NCBI GenBank assembly: GCA_964645125.1 | Contig: CAZXZC010000002.1 | Location: 1 to 45,720, forward strand | Source: JBDKGD01 sp964645125 | GTDB lineage: Bacteria; Patescibacteriota; Minisyncoccia; UBA6257; 2-01-FULL-56-20 | DNA length: 45,720 nt | Direction of reading: 5' to 3' | Shown here: in pieces, positions 40,216 to 45,720 of the stretch | How the letters are laid out: each line of letters begins with the position of its first letter | How positions within the stretch are numbered: position 1 is the first letter of the stretch | The notes under the pieces: generated by a model | The model's input: the letters and a program-made list of their open reading frames with translations, nothing else | What the model was told of the DNA's origin: nothing | Databases searched by the model: none | Made by a program: the position numbers and the translations under genes

Positions 40216-40240
40216 ACCCCTGCGCTTGGTGCGCAGGGGT
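40216..40240. terminator. Convergent intrinsic terminator
   Basis: ACCCCTGCGC, TTGGT, GCGCAGGGGT. Purine/A-rich before and T-rich after on both strands; it ends the cysteine desulfurase and, on the minus strand, the 183-aa orphan. Confidence 0.8.
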
Positions 40241-40266
40241 TTGATGGTCGTTAATTTTTTGATTGG

Positions 40267-40818
40267 TTACTGGGTATTGAGCAAGCTTTTAATGCGCTCA
40301 ATGCATTCCAATAACCCTTTGTCGGGACTCAGCAATTCTTTGTAGGTGCCTCTGTTAATGTATGACCGGGGGAGTTCCATTGCAAAGTGTCCATCAACGA
40401 TGGTTGGTACGGGTCTGTCGCCGGACACGATAGCTGCTTTGAGTATTTTTCCGTCGGGGAAAACGAGGTATGAGTCACCCGGGTCAAAGCCACGACCCAG
40501 TCGGTGCAGTTCTACCTCTTTTTTGCCATCCTTCTTTTTGAAGCAGCAGTGATAGAGGATGCCTGCCATGTTAGTTTCTGCCGGGTCTATTTTTATTATT
40601 TCCTCACCCTCCGTTTTCTCCTTTAAGAATTGGTTGAGAATTGCAAATGTTCTTACTCCAAATAAACCAAAATTTGTCTGGTCCCATGTGACCCCCTTTT
40701 CTCCTTGGAAGCGACTGTTGTAATAGTCGCGATTATAGGCAACCGCTTTTTGCTCGACTGTATTGTACAGTCCATAAACTGCAAGTCCAACTTCAATCAT
40801 GCTCATTGTTTGGTCCAT
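40267..40818 (-). CDS. Orphan cytoplasmic protein, 183 aa
   Basis: Begins MDQTMSMIEVGLAVYGLYNT, a short helix, then a mixed alpha/beta domain (WDQTNFGLFGVRTFAILNQFL, AGILYHCCFKKKDG, GDSYLVFPDGKILKAAIV) with a double Cys. No signal peptide or known motif. It has a consensus promoter (TTGACA-17-TATAAA on the minus strand, 40866-40894), a strong Shine-Dalgarno AGGAGG five nt before the ATG and a terminator, so it is monocistronic. Function unknown. Confidence 0.72.
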   Translation of the reverse strand: MDQTMSMIEVGLAVYGLYNTVEQKAVAYNRDYYNSRFQGEKGVTWDQTNFGLFGVRTFAILNQFLKEKTEGEEIIKIDPAETNMAGILYHCCFKKKDGKKEVELHRLGRGFDPGDSYLVFPDGKILKAAIVSGDRPVPTIVDGHFAMELPRSYINRGTYKELLSPDKGLLECIERIKSLLNTQ

Positions 40819-40823
40819 TGTGT

Positions 40824-40894
40824 CCTCCTGTAGCTGTATGTGAAATTACAAAAAACTGTTTATTTTTTATACTATAATAAATTATATTTGTCAA
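40824..40894 (-). promoter_or_regulatory. Promoter and Shine-Dalgarno of the 183-aa orphan
   Basis: Minus strand TTGACA (40889-40894), 17 nt, TATAAA (40866-40871), leader about 40 nt, AGGAGG (40824-40829), 5 nt, ATG. Confidence 0.7.
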
Positions 40895-40944
40895 ATTATG
40901 ACTTACACCACCTTGGGTTATTGGGTCGTTTAAAAAGTTAATAC

Positions 40945-41019
40945 TGGGGAGGCATACGGGATTTGCACCCGTGATGGCAGTGCCACAAACTGCAGTGTTA
41001 CTACTACACCAATGCCTCC
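40945..41019 (-). tRNA. tRNA-His (anticodon GTG)
   Basis: Folds as a cloverleaf on the minus strand: extra G at -1 paired with C73, acceptor GAGGCAT/ATGCCTC, D stem GTGT/ACAC, anticodon stem GCAGT/ACTGC with loop TTGTGGC (anticodon GTG), T stem ACGGG/CCCGT, and an encoded CCA. The G-1/C73 pair is specific to tRNA-His. Position 18 is A and position 55 is G (T loop TGCAAAT), instead of the usual G18 and U55. It is followed upstream by a large inverted repeat. Confidence 0.95.
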
Positions 41020-41027
41020 ATATGTGG

Positions 41028-41097
41028 TCTCTTGTGTGTTTTGTATCGACTCACCAAGCCGTACGTGTTTCACACGTCTTGAAAAACACACAAGAGA
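41028..41097. repeat. Nested inverted repeat beside tRNA-His
   Basis: TCTCTTGTGTGTTTT (41028-41042) and its exact complement (41083-41097) enclose a 40-nt interior that itself holds ACGTGT-TTC-ACACGT (41063-41077) flanked by CAAG/CTTG. The whole 70 bp can form a branched hairpin. No gene was seen in it. Confidence 0.85.
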
Positions 41098-41188
41098 TTT
41101 CGGCTTTTATTGTGTCATTTTTTGTTAAAAAAGCAAGGAGTTCGTTGTATACCGCCTATTGTGTATCGCATATCCTGCGCAGTGTTGG

Positions 41189-41194
41189 TATACT
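41189..41194 (+). promoter_or_regulatory. Extended -10 (TGG-TATACT) of the DedA gene
   Basis: TTGGTATACT ends 16 nt before ATG 41211. Confidence 0.55.
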
Positions 41195-41210
41195 TGTGGG
41201 TATCTTTCAT

Positions 41211-41810
41211 ATGCATCGATTCATGCGGGTGGCGCTCTTTCATAGTTTATTAGGGAAATACTTGTTGATATACATTTCTACTATATTTTTAGGTAATATC
41301 GGGGCATTTTCTTCGTTTTGGTTGGCGCTTCGTGGGTTTTTGGGGCACTGGGGGGTTTTGATTGCTATTTTCATTGTTTTGTTCGCTGAGCTTACGAGCG
41401 ATTTGTTTTGGTATGGGGTGGGGAGATTGTTCTCGCGTACCCGGTTTGCGGGGTATTTACAAAAGCGGTTTGCGATACTACAAGCGGCGGAGGGGTATGT
41501 GGCAACCCGCGGGAGGCGGACTATTTTTGTGGCGAAGTTTTTGTATGGAGCCAGCTACCCAGTGATGTTTTCGGCGGGGTGGTGGAAATTGGATTTTCGA
41601 TATTTTTTTGTTTCGTCACTTTTGGCTTCGGTGTTTTGGTTGCCGGTGATTTTCTTTTTGTCGTATACGCTTACGTCGTCTTTAAGTTCGGTGGCAGCAG
41701 TGCATACATTTCGGCAAATTGAGGGGTTGTTTGTGGTGGGGGTGATTTTGTTTGTTGGGCTGCAGTTTTTATTTTCACGACTTGCGAAGCGATTAATGAA
41801 TGGGAAGTAG
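41211..41810 (+). CDS. DedA family (SNARE-associated/VTT) membrane protein
   Basis: DedA proteins are inner-membrane lipid transporters or flippases affecting envelope stress. The 199-aa protein has several membrane helices (about 17-42, 46-68, 130-155 and 170-192), the motif FAELTSDLFWYGVGR with an acidic residue in the first re-entrant loop, and GRRTIFVAKFLYGASYPVMFSAGW in the second. The frame is open upstream through tRNA-His to 40971, but ATG 41211 after the TGG-TATACT element is the real start. A terminator follows at 41814. Confidence 0.85.
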   Translation: MHRFMRVALFHSLLGKYLLIYISTIFLGNIGAFSSFWLALRGFLGHWGVLIAIFIVLFAELTSDLFWYGVGRLFSRTRFAGYLQKRFAILQAAEGYVATRGRRTIFVAKFLYGASYPVMFSAGWWKLDFRYFFVSSLLASVFWLPVIFFLSYTLTSSLSSVAAVHTFRQIEGLFVVGVILFVGLQFLFSRLAKRLMNGK

Positions 41811-41813
41811 AAC

Positions 41814-41840
41814 ATGCGCATATTTGCGCGCATTTTTTTT
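41814..41840 (+). terminator. Intrinsic terminator of the DedA gene
   Basis: ATGCGC, 8-nt loop, GCGCAT, then eight T. It covers a false upstream start of the next gene. Confidence 0.75.
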
Positions 41841-41851
41841 GGGATAGTTGG

Positions 41852-41857
41852 TATACT
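41852..41857 (+). promoter_or_regulatory. Extended -10 (TGG-TATACT) of the 923-aa gene
   Basis: TTGGTATACT ends 10 nt before ATG 41868. Confidence 0.6.
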
Positions 41858-41867
41858 TAAGTTATGT

Positions 41868-44639
41868 ATGCTAGAGAATCGAAACGAACAACCGCCATTA
41901 CCAATTCCGGCTCCTGAAGAAACAGACGCTACTGTTGCTTTACCGCCCAATGCAACAGAACATTCCCCTGATGCTCACGTTGGTTCTGTTGGGTATGTTG
42001 TTAAAAAAAGTAGAAGGGGAGGACGGGGTGCGGGTGGCAGAGCCATTGAACCTAAGAATGAGCCAGAGACTACTCCTGAACCTGAAACACCACAGCCCCC
42101 CGAAGAATCTCTTGTGCCTGATGAGGGTGATATGGATGGTTCTGAGTCGCCTGAAGATTCGGCTTCGGTGTATCCGATTGGTGGAGATGCTCAACCTGAG
42201 GTTGTGCCTACCCAACCCTCTTTTTATGAGCGGGAGGTGAAGGAGCGGCTTGCAGGTGATCGCAGTGCACTGCTTGAGGCTCGGGAGACAACTCGTAAAG
42301 CCGGGGTGAAGGCGGGGGATATTGCGAAGATTGAGCGACTGTATAAAGAAGAGCTTGCTCGCCAAGAGCAGGAATGGAAAAAAACACATCCAGAAGATCC
42401 TTTTGAGCCTGAAACTTTCGCTATTCGATATGGTGTTATTGATAAGTATTTAAAAGGAAGTTGGAATGAGAATTTTATCTCGTTGCAGCGTGGGCGGTTT
42501 TGGTTTGAGAAGGGTAGAAATAACGCAGCGGTGGCTTTGCAAGATTATTTTGTTGCACAGGATGGGTATGATGACGCGAAGAAGGCTTTGGCAAAAGAGT
42601 TATGGGAACAAAAGACTGAAACTGCGAGTGTTGAGAAAGCTGCCGACTTTGATTTTAATAAAGACGCTTTCTTAAAAACCGCGCGCGTCGAGTTGTTTGG
42701 TGCGCTTTTACTTGATGAGCGTGGGGAACTTGAGCGGCTTGCGCATGAGCAGTTGCCACCGCAGGAGAAAAATATGTTTTTTGCTGCCTTGGATACATGG
42801 CGGAGTATTCCATTGGTAGGGAGATTGCTTATTACTACTGCTATTGCAACCAGTGTAACATTTGCCGTGGTTCCTAGTGTCGGTGTGGTTGGTGCTGCGG
42901 GGTATGCGGGGTCACGACTGGTTCGAGGCTTTACCTCATCGCTTGCGGCAAATGTGGCAAGTAAATTTGCAGGTTCTTTTCTTGATAAACACGCAGAAGA
43001 AAACCATCAAAGCAGTTTGGAAGATTTTTCCAAATCAATTTCAAATACTACTGAGTTAAACGAATCCAGTGTAGTTGCGTTCGATAATTTTTTGAGTAAA
43101 AAACAGGATGATTTGAATAAAATTTTTAATGAACGGGCCTTTGATCAAAGATTTGTTACTGCTCTTAAGATTCTTGTGGGTGTGGTTGTTGCGAATGGTA
43201 CAATACTTGCTACTCAGAGCGTGCAGCATGTGTTGGAGAATACTCTAAGACCAGCAGATAGTTACCTAGAGGCTCGTCTTGGAGCTTCTGGTGGTCGGTC
43301 ATCGGCAGTTGATCATACGCCCGCACCGAAGGCGGGGAGCACCTCTAATTTGAATGCATCTGAACCAACTTCTACTGTCTCGGAAAATGCTCCTGGTCAA
43401 CCTACTTCCACTACTACAACTGAAGCAGGTACCAAGACTTCCCCAGAAGCATCAAATTCAAGCCCAGCGGTTCCTGCGGCTGGCGCGAAACAAGCGTTTA
43501 CGGGCCCAAAAGTGTTGGATAACTTAAAAGAAGTTGAAAAAAGCGCAAAACCTCTTTCGAATTATTTTGTGGAATCTGGACATATTATTGAAAGGCCAGA
43601 TCTCGATAAATTGCATGAACTTGCAACAGTGGGCAAGGGTGGGAGCGCGTGGAAGGCGGTGTATGACCAGTTGGACTATATGGTGAAGAATAAATTAGTT
43701 GATCCGAGTGATTTGGGTATAAAACTTTCAAATCTTGATGTGGAAAATCCCGTGAAGCTGCGGCACGCGCTTGACGCGCGGGTGCTTGAGATTTTGAAAG
43801 AGGATGGCTATTTGCGTGATGGGGTTGATGTACGTATTGCACGACCCGGTGTGCCGCTTGATTTGAAGATTGGTGCTGATGGCAAGGGGGGCGTGCATGT
43901 ATTTATAAAACAACCAGACGTGCCTGCAGGGCAGAAGCCAGTATTTTATAACTACGAAGAAAACCGCACGAGCGCACCAACTCCGGCGCACGAGATTCCA
44001 AAAACTCGGTTTGCGGTTGCCTCTCAAAACACAACCATTCCCTTGGATAACACCCCGCGTGCTTCTGCGAGTAGTTTAGTCCAAAGAGCGCCGCTTGATC
44101 CGGAATTTGGGAAGCACTCAGTTCCCATTTCAAAGGCAGATGTTGATGCGGTGCGTAATTCTTCCGAAGCCCTTTCTGGAGAGCTTAATAAAAACCGTAT
44201 TTTTTCTTCGTTGCCGGATTCGGCACCCTCTCTTTCTCCTCGGGTGATGTTGGAGGTTATTCACGCACAGCCGAGTCAGGCGCAGGCAGTTGATATGTTT
44301 TTGTCGCGGTTGAAGTTTGATGATCGATTCGTGGAGTCAAAATGGCCATTGTTTGAGCATATGAGTGTTGGTGAGTTTTCCACACACATTAACTCCTTAC
44401 AGCTTTTGCGTGAAGCTGAGCGAAGCGCTCTGTTTGGCGGTCGTGCTACGCCAGTTTCTTTCCGACTCGATTTGCGGACAGATTTTATAGGGCGTTCTGC
44501 ATCTATTGAGATTCCTGCTGATACGCGCATGTATTTACTCGCTGATTTTATGGCAACGCAGAAAAATTTGATTGAAGCAAGCGTGAATGTGCGTGGCCAG
44601 AGTTTGGCGCAGTTTTTGCTCAATAGGGCGACTCGGTAG
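41868..44639 (+). CDS. Large orphan protein with two membrane segments, 923 aa
   Basis: The protein has a Pro/Glu-rich disordered N-terminus (1-120, with a basic RRGGRGAGGR patch), a charged helical region (120-310), two hydrophobic segments near 315-352 (LVGRLLITTAIATSV...VGVVGAAGYAGS) and 430-450 (TALKILVGVVVANGTILATQ), a Ser/Thr/Pro linker (470-545), then a large soluble C-terminal part (560-923). The frame is open to 41814 but that start lies in the DedA terminator; 41868 follows TGG-TATACT. No family is recognised. It is followed after 33 nt by the DUF5663-like gene. Confidence 0.75.
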   Translation: MLENRNEQPPLPIPAPEETDATVALPPNATEHSPDAHVGSVGYVVKKSRRGGRGAGGRAIEPKNEPETTPEPETPQPPEESLVPDEGDMDGSESPEDSASVYPIGGDAQPEVVPTQPSFYEREVKERLAGDRSALLEARETTRKAGVKAGDIAKIERLYKEELARQEQEWKKTHPEDPFEPETFAIRYGVIDKYLKGSWNENFISLQRGRFWFEKGRNNAAVALQDYFVAQDGYDDAKKALAKELWEQKTETASVEKAADFDFNKDAFLKTARVELFGALLLDERGELERLAHEQLPPQEKNMFFAALDTWRSIPLVGRLLITTAIATSVTFAVVPSVGVVGAAGYAGSRLVRGFTSSLAANVASKFAGSFLDKHAEENHQSSLEDFSKSISNTTELNESSVVAFDNFLSKKQDDLNKIFNERAFDQRFVTALKILVGVVVANGTILATQSVQHVLENTLRPADSYLEARLGASGGRSSAVDHTPAPKAGSTSNLNASEPTSTVSENAPGQPTSTTTTEAGTKTSPEASNSSPAVPAAGAKQAFTGPKVLDNLKEVEKSAKPLSNYFVESGHIIERPDLDKLHELATVGKGGSAWKAVYDQLDYMVKNKLVDPSDLGIKLSNLDVENPVKLRHALDARVLEILKEDGYLRDGVDVRIARPGVPLDLKIGADGKGGVHVFIKQPDVPAGQKPVFYNYEENRTSAPTPAHEIPKTRFAVASQNTTIPLDNTPRASASSLVQRAPLDPEFGKHSVPISKADVDAVRNSSEALSGELNKNRIFSSLPDSAPSLSPRVMLEVIHAQPSQAQAVDMFLSRLKFDDRFVESKWPLFEHMSVGEFSTHINSLQLLREAERSALFGGRATPVSFRLDLRTDFIGRSASIEIPADTRMYLLADFMATQKNLIEASVNVRGQSLAQFLLNRATR

Positions 44640-44658
44640 CAAGAGCATTTATATTTGG

Positions 44659-44664
44659 TATACT
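44659..44664 (+). promoter_or_regulatory. Extended -10 (TGG-TATACT) of the DUF5663-like gene
   Basis: TTGGTATACT ends 8 nt before ATG 44673. Confidence 0.6.
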
Positions 44665-44672
44665 AGCTACAT

Positions 44673-44996
44673 ATGAGCGACGTTCCATTTTTGCCAGCGG
44701 TGAAAAATTTATTTGATGAGTTGGGTGTGAGCGCGTTGCCACAGGCTCAGCGTGAGGCGTTGCAGGCGAAGATTGCGACCATTGTAGTACAGAGCGTGTT
44801 GATCCGCTGCCTTGATGGCCTTTCGGACTTGCAGAAGCAGGAGTTTGATATTTTTATGCGTGAGAACCCAAATGACCCGGATGGGTTGTATGATTTTTTG
44901 AAGGCGAATGTGGCAGACTTTGATGAGATTGTGCGTGATGAAGTAAAAAAGTTTCGAGATGAGGCGGCAGGGTTTTTGAAAGCAACACAGAGCTAG
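44673..44996 (+). CDS. DUF5663-like small helical protein
   Basis: The 107-aa all-helical protein starts MSDVPFLPAVKNLFDELGVS and has LPQAQREALQAKIATIVVQSVLIR split across two helices, then DLQKQEFDIFMREN, NDPDGLYDFLKANV and a charged C-terminus. This resembles DUF5663, a small protein common in Patescibacteria and without known function; I am moderately sure of the family. It has its own TGG-TATACT element. A repeat and inverted element follow before rpsO. Confidence 0.72.
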   Translation: MSDVPFLPAVKNLFDELGVSALPQAQREALQAKIATIVVQSVLIRCLDGLSDLQKQEFDIFMRENPNDPDGLYDFLKANVADFDEIVRDEVKKFRDEAAGFLKATQS

Positions 44997-45089
44997 GGTA
45001 TAGCCAGTAGCCAATGGGGTATGGGGTGGGGCAAAAATACAAATGGTTTAGCCTCTGCTATTGGCTAAACCCTGTTGGCCATACCCTAG
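44993..45089. repeat. Inverted pair of the dispersed repeat (copy J) between the DUF5663-like gene and rpsO
   Basis: CTAGGGTATAGCCA (44993-45006) pairs with TGGCCATACCCTAG (45076-45089) at 13 of 14 positions; GGTTTAGCC (45045-45053) pairs with GGCTAAACC (45063-45071). It is a composite hairpin made from the dispersed repeat in both orientations. Confidence 0.7.
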
Positions 45090-45131
45090 CGGCTTCCCAC
45101 TACGTACCCTTGCATTTTGGCGTTTTTCTGG

Positions 45132-45137
45132 TATTAT
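45132..45137 (+). promoter_or_regulatory. Extended -10 (TGG-TATTAT) of rpsO
   Basis: TGGTATTAT ends 8 nt before ATG 45146. Confidence 0.55.
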
Positions 45138-45145
45138 ATAGGAAC

Positions 45146-45412
45146 ATGTTAACGAAAACAGTCAAATCGAAGATTGTAAGCGCTCACCAGACGCACAAGA
45201 CCGATACGGGGTCAGCCCCCGTCCAGATTGGGGTTTTGAGCCGTCAAATCGATGAGTTAACGGCTCATTTGAAGCATAATCCAAAGGATAACCACTCACG
45301 CCGAGGGCTTTTGGGCATGGTGAACCATCGTCGCAAGCTGTTGGCTTACTTAAGCCGCAAGCAGCCTGAGGTGTATGCGAAGCTTATTAAGAAATTGGGT
45401 CTGAAGAAGTAG
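45146..45412 (+). CDS. rpsO: Small ribosomal subunit protein uS15
   Basis: uS15 binds 16S rRNA early in 30S assembly. The 88-aa product has DTGSAPVQIGVLSRQIDELT and HLKHNPKDNHSRRGLLGMVNHRRKLLAYL split over the central helices, the uS15 signature; the usual length is 89. The frame is open to 45014, but ATG 45146 gives the correct length, and TGG-TATTAT lies 8 nt upstream. A terminator follows directly. Confidence 0.96.
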   Translation: MLTKTVKSKIVSAHQTHKTDTGSAPVQIGVLSRQIDELTAHLKHNPKDNHSRRGLLGMVNHRRKLLAYLSRKQPEVYAKLIKKLGLKK

Positions 45413-45421
45413 TGTTTTGTA

Positions 45422-45451
45422 AAAACTCCTGCCTTCTGCGGCAGGAGTTTT
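45422..45451 (+). terminator. Intrinsic terminator of rpsO
   Basis: AAAACTCCTGCC, 6-nt loop, GGCAGGAGTTTT; bidirectional in structure. Confidence 0.88.
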
Positions 45452-45585
45452 ACCACTTTTTATACTTGCCGGTATTTTTGTATATAGTTAAGGGAGGCGC
45501 GTATTCTTTTTTGTAATAGCACCAATTTGTTTTTTTATGAGTGTTTTTGTGCATGTAATTTTATATTTATATTTTTTATTTTTTT

Positions 45586-45720
45586 ATGAGACGATCTGTT
45601 TCTGAGGGCGCCGCTGCCTCGTATGCAAACCAGCGGGTTGGGATTTTTGTGGATGTACAGAATTTGTACCATTCTTCGAAGAATTTATATCGGGGTCGGG
45701 TAAACTACCCGGAGCTTTTG
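45586..45720 (+). CDS. NYN domain protein, N-terminal part cut by window edge
   Basis: The last 45 codons read MRRSVSEGAAASYANQRVGI, then FVDVQNLYHSSKNLYRG, and stay open to the window end. VGIFVDVQNLYHS is the first strand and metal-binding Asp of NYN (LabA/DUF88-like) PIN-type domains, putative RNases. The start is preceded by AT-rich sequence; ATG 45586 is chosen as the first in frame close to the domain. Only the beginning is seen. Confidence 0.78.
   Translation, partial: MRRSVSEGAAASYANQRVGIFVDVQNLYHSSKNLYRGRVNYPELL

Noticed and set aside
40971..41210. Long upstream extension of the DedA frame
   Set aside because: It overlaps tRNA-His and the nested inverted repeat on the other strand; the extended -10 and ATG at 41211 give a normal DedA N-terminus.
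41814..41867. 18-residue upstream extension of the 923-aa protein
   Set aside because: It lies in the DedA terminator and before the TGG-TATACT element.

Overview
The window looks like the dnaA/origin-proximal part of a small chromosome from the Candidate Phyla Radiation (Patescibacteria, probably a Parcubacteria-type lineage). The evidence is the arrangement dnaN-dnaA facing rpmH-rnpA-yidC-jag, the short housekeeping proteins, a large cell-envelope locus with PrgI/TraC-like/VirB4/VirB6-like components and Pro/Gln-rich partners, a CPR-type DUF5663-like small protein, and many large orphan membrane proteins. UGA is used as an ordinary stop (for example dnaA), so the UGA=Gly CPR lineages are unlikely. 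No transposase, integrase, CRISPR array or phage gene was seen. A 100-N assembly gap lies at 26800-26899.

Layout. 1-2 kb: dnaN (partial) and dnaA on the minus strand. 2.06-3.8 kb: rpmH, rnpA, yidC and jag on the plus strand. 3.85-17.7 kb: nine minus-strand genes forming a type IV secretion-like envelope locus (exported 784-aa protein, VirB6/TrbL-like, Pro-rich cytosolic protein, PrgI, TraC-like, VirB4 ATPase, Pro/Gln-rich membrane protein, exported protein, anchored beta-propeller). 18-24.6 kb: rsmA, a UvrD/PcrA helicase, a divergent LysM-LytM protein, comM, a DksA/TraR zinc-finger gene, then a palindrome-rich regulatory region and a YraN-type nuclease. 25-28.3 kb: nusA, ppa, clpP (almost entirely lost in the N gap) and tyrS. 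28.3-36.3 kb: orphan membrane/exported proteins, recA, a RodZ-like protein, ftsK, a small orphan and a eukaryotic-type protein kinase-like gene. 36.4-45.7 kb: phosphomannomutase, a small orphan, a DEDDy exonuclease, cysteine desulfurase, another orphan, tRNA-His, a DedA protein, a 923-aa orphan, a DUF5663-like protein, rpsO, and the start of a NYN-domain protein.

Two gene-start architectures coexist. Most genes, core and envelope alike, have a -10 hexamer (often TATACT preceded by TGG) only 6-10 nt before the ATG and no Shine-Dalgarno sequence, which predicts leaderless or nearly leaderless mRNAs. I used this to choose many starts. In contrast, four short orphan genes (29634, 34652, 37895 and minus-strand 40818) have an upstream promoter, a 30-50 nt leader, a canonical Shine-Dalgarno and their own hairpin terminator.

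Many intergenic spacers carry copies of a degenerate repeat built from TAGCCAA and GGGTATAG units (including eight perfect tandem TAGCCAA units before recA), and several copies merge into the -10 elements. Other items worth a look are three 20-bp palindromes upstream of the YraN gene, a nested inverted repeat next to tRNA-His, the altered elbow of that tRNA, and a LytM domain lacking its zinc ligands.
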